Positions 7,401-14,666 of a DNA stretch of 14,666 bases are shown piece after piece. The notes below the pieces were generated by a model that made no database searches, was not told the DNA's origin, and saw only the letters and a list, made by a program, of their open reading frames with translations. A program made the position numbers and the translations under genes. How positions within the stretch are numbered: the first letter of the stretch is position 1; every line of letters starts with the position of its first letter. The DNA is taken from assembly GCA_903927685.1 (NCBI GenBank), contig CAIYOB010001519.1, forward strand, positions 1-14,666, given 5' to 3'. Origin of the DNA: an uncultured Planctomycetaceae bacterium (lineage in GTDB: Bacteria; Planctomycetota; Planctomycetia; Pirellulales; Pirellulaceae).

Positions 7401-10400
7401 ATCGGATCCGGATCGCCGACCTGCTCCCACAAGCTGACGGCATAGGACAACTCCCAGCCTTCCAGCGCCGGAATGGCCCGGGCGTAGTTGACGCTGCCTT
7501 CCACGACGACCGCCTCGGGGACGATGCGGAACTTGACCCGCGGCAAGTCCTCCGGCAGATGCTCGATCCCGTCGCGGTCCTGGTCAAGGAAATTCCCCTT
7601 GGCATCCCGGATGCTGGGATTGAACTCCAGCACATAGTCGCCTTCGTCGGTCTGCTTGGGAAACGACAGCCGGTACTGGTACGAGCCGCCCACTTGGCCG
7701 GGGAAAGTGACTTGGCCGATGGGGATGGGACCATTGGGCCCGCTCAAGCGGAACTGACCCGGACCGTAGCTTCCGTCCGCCAGGGACTCGCTGAAGAACA
7801 ACGAAAGTTCGTCCACGGCGTAGGGGACCCAACTGACCACGGCCGCCGCCGGGCCGAGGCTGGAGTCCGCCCAAATATTGCTCGCGTGCTCCGTGCCGCT
7901 CTCGGCGACGCCGGCGGCTTGGAGAAAAGGCCCTACGTCGTCTTGGACCGCGATCCTGTCGGCATAGGCCCCCGCCATCGGCCACCACGTTGTCTCCTCG
8001 TCGGCCTCAATTCCCGGCCCGACCGTGAACTTCAGATCGTAGCTCTGGTGTTCCAGTCCCAGACTGTCCTTGGACACCGGCGGATCCAGCAGCACGGCAA
8101 ATCGGGTGCTGGAGATCGGCCGCACGCCCACGACCGTGAAGGCGACATCCGACGGGCCGAGGCTGACATCCGCCGCCGTGAACGTCGCCGCTTCGACGGG
8201 GTGATTGAATTGGACTTCAAACGCCTGCAAATTGGCCTTGGAGTAGGCGACCGTGTCAGGTGAGATCGACACGACCTGGAGCACCGCGGGGTCGACATCC
8301 GTCACCCGCAGCCAGGCATTGAAAGGCTTTCCCGGCTTTCCCCCGAGGTCGAAACAAATCGGGACATCCAGCTTGTAGTACCCGACCTTGGACTGCGGCG
8401 GGAACGTGACGACGTACCTCCGCGAGCCGATCGAACTGACACTCGTCGGGGCCAGATAGCTCCCGTTGGGAAGCTGCAGATACGGCGCCAGGGTGTCGAT
8501 CTTGATGGACTTGTTGAAATCCAGCTGGACGCTGTGCAGCGAGCCGTCCACGGCGTATCCGGGCGTCGCGGAGACAACCTCGGCCAGCGTCGGGTCCGCC
8601 GGATCGTTCCAGCCCGCGGCGCGGGCCAGCGTGTCGTGCATCAACTCGCCCACCAGCGGCAGGCCGGCGGCAGGGACGCCGGTCCGCGTGACCTCGCCCG
8701 CCAGCCGCCGGACGACGTCGGTCCAGGTGCTCCCCAGGTCCCCGGTGAACGCCTCCCAAGTCGCGGACCAGCCGGCCTCGTCCGTGACGACCGGCGGCCG
8801 GTATAGCGGTTCGAGCGCCGCCCACGGGATGGCGTCCGTCGCTGGACTCCCCGTCGCCTCGGTCACCGCGCCGAGCGTGAAGTCATACCGGCTGACCCAG
8901 GCGCTGGCCAGCGCCCACAGCGTCACGCTCTCGCGGTCGCCCGGTTGCAGCACGCCGGCGGGTCCCGTTATGCTGTAGCCGACGAATTCGATCTCACTGC
9001 CCAGCGTCGTTTCGAGGAACGGATCGGGGCTGAACGGCAGCTCCGCGGGGTTGGACAGCTTCAACAGGGGAGACGCCATGTCGACATCTCCGGTGTTGGC
9101 CCATTCCATGGTGACTGGGAAGATCCAGCCGCGCCGGACCTCTTCGGGCGCGGTCACGGTCGTCTCCAGCCGCGGCCCCGTGCCGGATTGCACGGCGAAG
9201 CCCTGCGTCAGCACGGCATCGTCCGCGCCGGGATAGTGCAGCACCACGTCGTACAGTCCCGGGGCTTGGCCCGTCAAGTCAAACGTGGCGTAGACCTCGG
9301 CAGGATCCGGGACCTGCACCGGCCAGGCAAAGACCCGCTGCCCGTCGGCGCCTTCAAGATAAGCGATCACGTTTGCCGGGATCGCGGCCCCACGAATTGC
9401 CACCGTCACCTGGCCGACGTTGCCACCTTCGGCCGGGACGACGCCGTCGACGCCGAACTGCGGCAGCGCGGCGGTGATTTGGAAGGCCGCCGAGGCGGCC
9501 GGTACCTGGCGGCCGTAGACCAGCAGATACGCGTAGCCCGACTGCAGCGGCGTGAATTGCAGTCGCCGATCGGCCGTCGCGCCCAGCACGCTGTGCCGGT
9601 CGTAATTGCTCCGCGTGGGCAATTCGCCAAACCGGACGTACAGTTCGTTGGCGCCCTGGTTGTCGGCATCGTCCAGCGTCGCAACCACCGGCTGGCCGGC
9701 CGTCACGCGGACCGCATAGTAGCGAGCATCGCCGTCGCCAGCCAGCGTCCCGCCGGCCGGCACCCCCAGCTGCAGTTCGGGCACGGCCACTTGCACGGGG
9801 GCGGTCCCGTGCGCCGCGTTGTTCAGCCGGTTGGTGCCTTCGCGGACTTCCAATCGCGAGTTGGTTTGCACTTGCCAGTAGTACTCGCCGATCGCCGCCG
9901 GCGGGACCGTCACCTGGGCCGACACCGCCAGCGTCTCGCCCGGCAACAGCGTCACGCCGTCGCCGGTGAGGAACTCGTTTAACCGCGACCCAGCGGGGAT
10001 CGCGTCGCCGGACAAACCTCCCGTCACACTCACCACCGACACGACGTCATGCCACGGCCCGAGCGCCGGTTCGGTGCCAACATTCTGAATCGTCCACTCG
10101 ACCGTCACCGTCTGGCCCACGGTCACCGACGGCGGCCCCGTGATCGAGTCGGCGACCACAACCAGATCGATGGGCGACGTCGAATCCGCGACCCGTTCGT
10201 GGCAGCCCATGTCCGCGTAACCCGGCGTGCCCCGCCCGGTATCGGGCACGCCCCAATCGTCGAAGCGAGGCAAGCCTGCGCGATCCCGCAGGGGGGCCGC
10301 GTCCCCGTCGGCCGCGTCGACCGCGGCCGAGCCGTCGCCCAGCCGGAAGTCGCCGCCGAACGCGTCGGCAAACCACGGCTCCGCCGAGACGTTGCCCTGC

Positions 10401-13400
10401 AGGCCCGTGTAGTCCTGCATGTTCATGTAATTGCCCACGGTCGCCCCGGGGTTGTAGACGTCGTTATGGCGAACGTCGGTGGACGCCGAGCCGCCGTGCG
10501 TTAGGGCCACGCCCGCCGCCCAGTGGAATGCAACGATGTTATTCACCAACCGCTCGAGCCGGGCGTTCTGATCCAGCAGCACGCCGTAGCTGCCGCCGAC
10601 GATCGTACTGTTGACCAGCGTCAGCCGGACTGCGGGGCCGAATCCCGCCACGACTTCCCAATCCGGCCCGTCTCGCACCAGCAAGCTGTTCGCCACGCTC
10701 ACGTTGGCGGTCGTGCCCGCCCCGCCGCCGATCCGCACCAGTTGCTGCGGAGCGTGCACCAGGCGACTGGACGTGACGACCGCCGTGGCCGAGGTCACAT
10801 CCAGGCCGCGGTAACGCAACTCGACGGACTCGAGCGTCGCCGAGCCGCCCGCGAGGACGGCCAGCCACGGCGAACTGCTGGCGCCCGGCGCCGTCGCACC
10901 GCCATCCACGTCGGTATCGCCGCCCACCGAGTCGTCGGTCGGCACGGTGATGACCACCGGCAGCGTGGGAGTGCCCGCGGCGTTCAGGATTCCCGCTACG
11001 CTCAGACTGCTCGTCGTCTTGAGGATCGTGCCCGGATCCAGGGTCAGCGTCCGTCCGGCGGGGACGGTCAGGCTGCCGAGCTGCCAGGCCACGCCGGCCG
11101 CCGGCCGCACGTCGCTGGCCAACGTCCCGCCGGCCACATAAGCCGACACGCCGCGGGCGCACGTCGCCGCGTCGATGTGCACGTCCGCAACGCGGCCCCA
11201 CTGCGAGATGTGATCCAGGTACAGCGGCCAGTTCGTCACGCGGCGGAACGAGACGTCGGCCAAGGTGAACGGCCCGGCGTCGCTCTGGGCGAACACCCCG
11301 TAACCGTCCGAGCTGCTGGCCCCGAGGCCGTTTTCGACCGTCAGATGCTCGATGACCGGCCCGGCGTCCTGTTTCAGCAGCAACGCCCAATTGTCCGTGT
11401 CGCGGATTGTCAAGTTCGTCAGCCGCGGCGACGCCTTTTCGATCTCTACGGCCGCGTAACGAGTGCCCGACCAGTTGCTGCCGCCGCCGTAGCGGACTTC
11501 GACATATTCGAGCACGCTGCCATCGGCTCCCGTGTCGAAAAACCGCAGCCGCGGACCGCTCAGGCTCTCCCGCGGATGCGAGGCGTTGCCGTCGCCGTTC
11601 GTGTCGCCGCCGACGGAATCGTCGCCCGTCCCGCTCACGATGATCGGCAGGTCGGCTGTGCCGCGAGCGTCCAGCGTGCCCAGCACCGTCAGGCTGCCCT
11701 TCAAGACCGTACCCGGCGCCAGCGTGAGCGTCACTCCTGCGCTGACCGTGCCGTCGATGCTCCAGGTCACATCCGCCGCCGGTGCGCAATCGGCGGTCAG
11801 CGTGCCCGTGACGTTGACCGCGCCGGCATGGCCCGTGGTTTCTGGGTCGATGACCAGCCCCGACAGTCTGGGCCACGTCGCCATCGAGATATCCAGTGCC
11901 CAGCCGGGGACATGGCGGACGTGCACGTTGTGAACCGTGGCCGCCGCGCCGGTCACGCTGAGCCCGCTATCGCCTAAGCCGCCGATCCCCAACGCCAGGC
12001 CCGTGCCGTCGATCACCACGTCGGTCAGCGTGGTCGGCAGCGAGCCGGTTACTTCGATGCCCGTCCCCCCGGTCCGCTGGACGGTCAGGCCGGAGAACGT
12101 CCCGCCCGCCGTCCCGCTGACCGTCAGTCCCCGCGCCAACGCGTCGCGAATCGTAACGTGATTCAAGCTCGGCGTACCGCCATCGACTTGCACGGCCGGA
12201 CCGCTGGACCAGTCGCCGGCCCAGCGGAATTCGGCGTAGCTCAACGAACTCGCCGTCGCTCCAGCGTGGAAGCGGACTCCCGCCCACTCGCCCGCATTAG
12301 CCCCGCTGGCCGCGCCATCGCCGTTGGTGTCGCCGCCCGCAGAGTCATCGGCCAACGCGGTGAACACCACGGGCCGCAGTTCCGTGCCCACGACGCGCAG
12401 TGTCCCGTTCAAGTCCAGCCGTCCCGGTTCCGGAGCGTAGAGCCCCGCGCCGTCCATGAACTTGACCGTCGTCCCCGACTGGACGGTCAGCGTGACGCCG
12501 GTGGCCACGGTGACCGGCCCGCGAACCACCACCACGCCGGACCAAGTCGTGTCGACGCTGATCGTGCCGGAGACGGTGGGGCCGGTGTAGCTGTCGGCAG
12601 CCGCATGGGGACTGATGATCCCGAGCGCATCCTCCGCAGGCAACGGCTCCGCGGGCTGGCCGCCCGAGCCCGGCCAAGGGCCGAGCCCCGCCTGCAGCGC
12701 CACCAGTACGCCCGTCCGATCGGCGTTCGCCACGGCCAAGTCGGACTTGCCATCGCCGTCAAAGTCGCCGATGCCGAACGACCGCAGATTGGCATTGTCT
12801 CCCAACGCAAACGACGCGACATCGCCCGCCGCGAAGGTCCCATCCCCACGCCCCAGCCCGATGGAAAAGGTCCCGCCGGTGCCGTGGGTGGCTACCACGT
12901 CCAGCTTGTCATCGCCGTTCATGTCGGCCAGGCGGAGTTGCTGCGGCGTGCCGTCCACGGCGTAATCGACGCGGGCCTCGAACGTCCCATCGCCGCGGCC
13001 CAGCAGCACCGAAACGCTCGAACCGGGGTCCAGGTAGCTGGGCGAGTTGCCAGTCACCAGGTCCAGGTAGCCGTCTCCGTTCAAGTCACCCAAGGCCACC
13101 GCCAATGCGCCGCGGGCAACCGCCAGTTGTTCCGGCGCCGGGAACGAACCGTCGCCGCCTCCCCAGAGAATCGTCGCCGTTCCGGACGAGTCGGTGCCGG
13201 TCACCGTAACCACGTCCGCCCAGCCGTCGCCATTCAGATCGCCCGCCGCCAGGTCCTTGGGGTCGGCCGCTCCGGCCCGAAAACTGCGTTCGTCCCGAAA
13301 TGTCCGGTCGCCGTTGCTGAGCAGCACGGAGACCGGATCGTAGAACGAGGCCCGCGCATTGGCGGTGACGATGTCGTCCGCTCCGTCGCCGTTGACATCG

Positions 13401-14666
13401 ACGGCGCGAACCACGACGGGCACGCCTTGAACGTACATCTCCGTCGGCGGACCAAACGTCCCGTCGCCGACGCCGAAGGCTACGGACACGGAATCGAACT
13501 GCGCCGGACGCTCATAGGCCGGATCGCGATGGGCGACCACCACGTCCAGGACGCCGTCGCGGTTGAAGTCGCCCAACCCGACATCGCCGGGATGCGGCCC
13601 GACGTGAAACTCGTGTTCCGCCGAGAAACGGCCGTCCCCCAAACCCAGACGCACGGACACGGTGTGCCCGTTTCCGTTGGCGCTGACATAGTCGGCGTTC
13701 CCGTCCCCGTTCAAGTCGCCGACCGCCACACCGCTGGGCGAGCCGCTCTGGCTGTACTCGAAATCGCCGCCGAACGTCCCGTCGCCGTGACCGGCCAGCA
13801 CCGTCACGCCCGCCCGCTGGGGACTGGGCAACGCCAAATCGGCGGCACCGTCGCCGTCGAAGTCGCCGACGGAGACGTCCGACAAGCTATCGCTGAGGTC
13901 GTATTCGGCGTGCATCCGGAACCGGCCACCCGCGTCCGCGACCAGCACGGCCACTCGCGTTCCCCCGCGATCGCTGATCAGCTCGTCCCGCCCGTCCCCG
14001 TTCACATCCGCCAGTTTCAGGAACACGGGCCGGACGTCAATCGGCAAGGTCGTCATCGTCGCCGCGGCGAACGTGCCGTCCCCGCGTCCCAGCATGACCC
14101 ACAGATCGCGATCCGAACCGTTGTACAGCCCACCGCTGACCACCAGATCCGGATTGTCGTCGCCGTTCACGTCGCCTGTGGCGACCAGTTGCGTCGGATG
14201 GTCGGCGCTGCCCAGCGTGTACCGAGTCGGCTGGCCGAACGTCCCGTCGCCGCGGTTCAAGTACACCGTCTGCGCCGGGAACTGGCTGGTTACCAAATCC
14301 ACTGCGCCGTCGCCATTGAAATCGGCCAGGGCCACCAGCGGATCGACTTGGTTCACCAGCGTCGTCGCCGCCGCAAAGGTGCCGTCCCCGGCCCCGTACA
14401 GCGCCAGGATCTGCGCGACGCTCGTATCCGCCACCAGGATGTCCAGCCGTCCGTCGTGGTTGACGTCGGCCACCTGGGCAGCCATCAGCGACGAACTGCC
14501 GCCGGAATTGACCGTGTAATCGACGCTGGGGGAAAACGTCCCGTCGCCCAGGTTCAGCCGGACGCTGACGGTCTGGTAGTTGTTCGTGACCAGCAGGTCC
14601 GGCCGGCCGTCGGCGTTGAAGTCGGCCAGACGCATGGCGAGCGCGCTGAAGCCGATCGGGTACGCA
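4445..14666 (-). CDS. Giant multi-domain extracellular protein (FG-GAP, beta-helix, Ig-like modules, dockerin), N-terminus outside the window
   Basis: The frame is open without interruption from the right edge to a TAG at 4445-4447, giving at least 3406 residues. The codons upstream of the ATG at 14635 read AYPIGFSALA, typical inter-repeat FG-GAP sequence, so the true start and signal peptide are outside. Modules by position, N to C: 13 FG-GAP/VCBS repeats (14666-12690); parallel beta-helix region (about 12590-10230); CARDB-type Ig (about 10175-9790); PPC-like (about 9780-9464); IPT-like (about 9463-9175); second CARDB-like (about 9175-8850); short helical stretch near 8690-8770; three SbsA/Big-type Ig modules (about 8565-7580); transthyretin-like stretch (about 7560-7050); metallopeptidase-like segment with a lost active site (about 7000-6300); PPC domain starting DRFEPND (6271-5850); DPNEK/DUF7619-like domain (about 5800-5250); Ig/Fn3-like (about 5243-4955); dockerin (4927-4733); tail (4732-4448). 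No catalytic motif was recognised, so a surface or secreted adhesive or scaffold role is inferred. Module boundaries are approximate and read by eye. Confidence 0.92.
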   Translation of the reverse strand, partial: AYPIGFSALAMRLADFNADGRPDLLVTNNYQTVSVRLNLGDGTFSPSVDYTVNSGGSSSLMAAQVADVNHDGRLDILVADTSVAQILALYGAGDGTFAAATTLVNQVDPLVALADFNGDGAVDLVTSQFPAQTVYLNRGDGTFGQPTRYTLGSADHPTQLVATGDVNGDDNPDLVVSGGLYNGSDRDLWVMLGRGDGTFAAATMTTLPIDVRPVFLKLADVNGDGRDELISDRGGTRVAVLVADAGGRFRMHAEYDLSDSLSDVSVGDFDGDGAADLALPSPQRAGVTVLAGHGDGTFGGDFEYSQSGSPSGVAVGDLNGDGNADYVSANGNGHTVSVRLGLGDGRFSAEHEFHVGPHPGDVGLGDFNRDGVLDVVVAHRDPAYERPAQFDSVSVAFGVGDGTFGPPTEMYVQGVPVVVRAVDVNGDGADDIVTANARASFYDPVSVLLSNGDRTFRDERSFRAGAADPKDLAAGDLNGDGWADVVTVTGTDSSGTATILWGGGDGSFPAPEQLAVARGALAVALGDLNGDGYLDLVTGNSPSYLDPGSSVSVLLGRGDGTFEARVDYAVDGTPQQLRLADMNGDDKLDVVATHGTGGTFSIGLGRGDGTFAAGDVASFALGDNANLRSFGIGDFDGDGKSDLAVANADRTGVLVALQAGLGPWPGSGGQPAEPLPAEDALGIISPHAAADSYTGPTVSGTISVDTTWSGVVVVRGPVTVATGVTLTVQSGTTVKFMDGAGLYAPEPGRLDLNGTLRVVGTELRPVVFTALADDSAGGDTNGDGAASGANAGEWAGVRFHAGATASSLSYAEFRWAGDWSSGPAVQVDGGTPSLNHVTIRDALARGLTVSGTAGGTFSGLTVQRTGGTGIEVTGSLPTTLTDVVIDGTGLALGIGGLGDSGLSVTGAAATVHNVHVRHVPGWALDISMATWPRLSGLVIDPETTGHAGAVNVTGTLTADCAPAADVTWSIDGTVSAGVTLTLAPGTVLKGSLTVLGTLDARGTADLPIIVSGTGDDSVGGDTNGDGNASHPRESLSGPRLRFFDTGADGSVLEYVEVRYGGGSNWSGTRYAAVEIEKASPRLTNLTIRDTDNWALLLKQDAGPVIEHLTVENGLGASSSDGYGVFAQSDAGPFTLADVSFRRVTNWPLYLDHISQWGRVADVHIDAATCARGVSAYVAGGTLASDVRPAAGVAWQLGSLTVPAGRTLTLDPGTILKTTSSLSVAGILNAAGTPTLPVVITVPTDDSVGGDTDVDGGATAPGASSSPWLAVLAGGSATLESVELRYRGLDVTSATAVVTSSRLVHAPQQLVRIGGGAGTTANVSVANSLLVRDGPDWEVVAGFGPAVRLTLVNSTIVGGSYGVLLDQNARLERLVNNIVAFHWAAGVALTHGGSASTDVRHNDVYNPGATVGNYMNMQDYTGLQGNVSAEPWFADAFGGDFRLGDGSAAVDAADGDAAPLRDRAGLPRFDDWGVPDTGRGTPGYADMGCHERVADSTSPIDLVVVADSITGPPSVTVGQTVTVEWTIQNVGTEPALGPWHDVVSVVSVTGGLSGDAIPAGSRLNEFLTGDGVTLLPGETLAVSAQVTVPPAAIGEYYWQVQTNSRLEVREGTNRLNNAAHGTAPVQVAVPELQLGVPAGGTLAGDGDARYYAVRVTAGQPVVATLDDADNQGANELYVRFGELPTRSNYDRHSVLGATADRRLQFTPLQSGYAYLLVYGRQVPAASAAFQITAALPQFGVDGVVPAEGGNVGQVTVAIRGAAIPANVIAYLEGADGQRVFAWPVQVPDPAEVYATFDLTGQAPGLYDVVLHYPGADDAVLTQGFAVQSGTGPRLETTVTAPEEVRRGWIFPVTMEWANTGDVDMASPLLKLSNPAELPFSPDPFLETTLGSEIEFVGYSITGPAGVLQPGDRESVTLWALASAWVSRYDFTLGAVTEATGSPATDAIPWAALEPLYRPPVVTDEAGWSATWEAFTGDLGSTWTDVVRRLAGEVTRTGVPAAGLPLVGELMHDTLARAAGWNDPADPTLAEVVSATPGYAVDGSLHSVQLDFNKSIKIDTLAPYLQLPNGSYLAPTSVSSIGSRRYVVTFPPQSKVGYYKLDVPICFDLGGKPGKPFNAWLRVTDVDPAVLQVVSISPDTVAYSKANLQAFEVQFNHPVEAATFTAADVSLGPSDVAFTVVGVRPISSTRFAVLLDPPVSKDSLGLEHQSYDLKFTVGPGIEADEETTWWPMAGAYADRIAVQDDVGPFLQAAGVAESGTEHASNIWADSSLGPAAAVVSWVPYAVDELSLFFSESLADGSYGPGQFRLSGPNGPIPIGQVTFPGQVGGSYQYRLSFPKQTDEGDYVLEFNPSIRDAKGNFLDQDRDGIEHLPEDLPRVKFRIVPEAVVVEGSVNYARAIPALEGWELSYAVSLWEQVGDPDPIPGVPEAGDAADYPVSRRNEWTGTGYATHGLSRSVVAFAFRRDLDGELIRNQDPRENDEPRQLYVVLTAATPWGAFVAPDSLTTVSHADDPTWVTVRPEPLPDGVQQEWARAEVAARSEVFQLPEGDSGGLVRLEPLDFNATGQAVYAQYLDWLQQAEVLLQPSGANRGWTCIRPFVSFTDEYRHDAEHDVVEVITGPGVRDAASFWQAYAHAAQFAAQGRQPLPYDPRDAGAIWESGTDSTAWLEGVASALAGWLLEPGRGEPGADSVVTPRSWYRTGKYLAQNDFWMGFDGYGLAQNADAADTAISPGRLRADGVNNNANTGDNVAGGIASLLWQLGPEFIAPALAAQTAAEFYAAVAEDSSAVSAFLDQGLAVADDRFEPNDVVSAAKTLPIGTTLVDNLILAETDAGQGDWFRLRIPAAGVSKTYALTARVRFTGRQGDLDLVVRTGDGQLVAANTSRGGDSALIHLTGLDAAKTYDFLIGVFGHGALLPSGDPSPWGGDYSPYYMLQFSYPGHILPYRPQQTASTVAFQSWDPNEKVGPAAAGAGRYVHESTALPYTVYFENDPELATVPAQRVVITDQLDSDLDWSSFQFGPIQFGDTVIQIPDPAGRLHFETDTTVAYDAYPVHVTADLNPETGVLTWELRSVDPQSGGLPRDLLAGFLPPNDDSGRGEGYVSYSVRLKPGLVEGVQIRNQASIVFDFNDPIITNEVVYAIDVQRPSSAVSPLDPTTPWLTFPVAWSGSDSGAGIDAYDVYVSDNGGTFQPWLAATPLTTAAYTGQSGHSYAFYSVAIDGVGHREAAPANADTLTSVVVPIWHNALLPWDVDGSQRVDAADVLTVINYINSHPGDPSLPAPPASGPPYYDVDDSGDVTPQDVLLAINYINSHLSAAGEGEFAPALLPTAGAASRLTPPGHAPRPAADAKPGERARGDASLARWTASQAAASPSSRVPPRRVSAGSGELDRLADEFWESLQVDLRLDRT
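4733..4927 (-). other. Type I dockerin domain (within the giant gene)
   Basis: Two calcium-binding F-hand units are clear: DVDGSQRVDAADVLTVINYI and DVDDSGDVTPQDVLLAINYI, separated by a Pro-rich 17-residue linker. Loop positions 1, 3, 5, 9 and 12 are D, D, S, D, D in the first and D, D, S, T, D in the second. In clostridial cellulosomes dockerins bind cohesins; many planctomycetes carry dockerin-tailed giant proteins without a known cellulosome, so the partner is unknown. No cohesin was recognised in this window. The domain is followed by a 95-residue tail rather than ending the protein. Confidence 0.88.
6300..7000 (-). other. Metallopeptidase-like (gluzincin) segment with degraded active site (within the giant gene)
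   Basis: Three blocks in the right order resemble extracellular gluzincin-type peptidases: FWQAYAHAAQFAAQG (6743-6787) at the place of HEYGHxxQF; AWLEGVASALAGWLL (about 6632-6673) at the place of EGWA-dff; and NVAGGIASLLWQL (6389-6427) at the place of N-x-[GA]-x-[VI]-A-x2-LWDL. The first zinc His and the catalytic Glu of HExxH are replaced (Q-A-Y-A-H), while the second His and the EG-x-A Glu remain. A transthyretin-like stretch lies just before it. The call rests on remembered family patterns, not on a search; if correct, the segment is a non-catalytic relic or a binding domain. Confidence 0.5.
10230..12590 (-). repeat. Right-handed parallel beta-helix region with three repeated modules (within the giant gene)
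   Basis: Three related modules share a pattern: a GVTLTV or GVTLTLAPGT strand, a short L-x-V-x-G-T-L strand, a P-[IV]-[VI] strand, then a loop DDS-[AV]-GGDT-x2-DG (bases 12314-12349, 11589-11623 and 10901-10936). Stretches of short beta-strand turns follow, such as PRLTNLTIRDTDNWALLLK and TLVNSTIVGGSYGVLLDQNARL. This is the pattern of pectate-lyase-like/NosD-type beta-helices. No catalytic residues of polysaccharide lyases could be identified, so a structural or glycan-binding role is more likely than an enzymatic one. The region ends with DMGCHER, after which the CARDB module begins. Confidence 0.75.
12690..14666 (-). repeat. Array of 13 FG-GAP/VCBS calcium-binding propeller repeats (within the giant gene)
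   Basis: Thirteen copies of D-x-[ND]-x-D-[GD]-x3-D are visible, about 45-60 residues apart, for example DFNADGRPDLLV (first), DVNHDGRLDILV, DLNGDGNADYVS and DFDGDGKSDLAV (last, near 12741-12771). Most are followed by a GDGTF turn. In integrin alpha and VCBS proteins such loops bind calcium on blades of a beta-propeller. The array is cut by the window edge, so the total is at least 13. At DNA level the repeats give recurring blocks close to cgtcgccgtt...ttcaagtcgcc; these are coding repeats, not a CRISPR or satellite array. Confidence 0.9.

Noticed and set aside
6737..8263. 508-codon open frame on the plus strand
   Set aside because: It lies wholly antisense to the giant gene, its translation is Arg/Gly/Val-rich without recognisable domains, and such frames arise by codon bias in GC-rich DNA. 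The same holds for the plus-strand frames at 4400-5737, 3553-4668, 1845-2918, 8945-9982 and 10523-11977.
10230..12590. Active polysaccharide lyase
   Set aside because: The beta-helix pattern is clear but no conserved catalytic residues of pectate-lyase families were recognised.
12690..14666. CRISPR-like or satellite DNA repeats
   Set aside because: The recurring DNA blocks are imperfect, keep the reading frame and encode FG-GAP calcium loops.

Overview
The window is GC-rich and gene-dense and contains three protein genes, two of them cut by the window edges. It is most likely from a planctomycete (phylum Planctomycetota). That assignment is an inference from three things: a very long multi-domain surface protein ending in a dockerin, a propeller/c-type-heme/HEAT protein of the HzsA-related kind, and a hybrid-kinase-type receiver domain. 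No RNA gene, CRISPR array, insertion sequence or phage gene was seen.

Layout. Bases 1-332 (+) hold the C-terminal receiver domain of a two-component protein, probably the end of a hybrid histidine kinase that begins outside the window. It converges, with only 10 bases between stop codons, on a gene at 343-4386 (-). That gene encodes a 1347-residue exported protein made of a signal peptide, a beta-sandwich domain, a TolB/HzsA-like beta-propeller, one c-type heme site (CIGCHH) and a long C-terminal array of HEAT repeats. Only 58 bases upstream on the same strand is the end of a giant gene, 4445-14666 (-). It is still open at the right edge, so at least 3406 residues are visible and the N-terminus is missing.

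The giant protein is a string of extracellular modules, from N to C: at least 13 FG-GAP/VCBS repeats; a right-handed parallel beta-helix region with three repeated cap-like modules; a CARDB-type Ig module; a PPC-like module; an IPT-like module; a second CARDB-like module; several SbsA/Big-type Ig modules; a transthyretin-like stretch; a segment resembling a gluzincin metallopeptidase with a destroyed HExxH motif; a second PPC domain; a DPN-E-K (DUF7619-like) domain; an Ig/Fn3-like module; a two-loop type I dockerin; and a 95-residue tail. It looks like a cell-surface or secreted adhesin or scaffold rather than an enzyme.

The two minus-strand genes are close enough to share a transcript, although the downstream gene has its own good Shine-Dalgarno. 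Both products are predicted to leave the cytoplasm. A functional link between them is possible but not shown. The best points for a second look are the lost catalytic motif in the giant protein, the HzsA-like heme protein that carries HEAT repeats in place of a second heme domain, and the propeller count at the N-terminal side.
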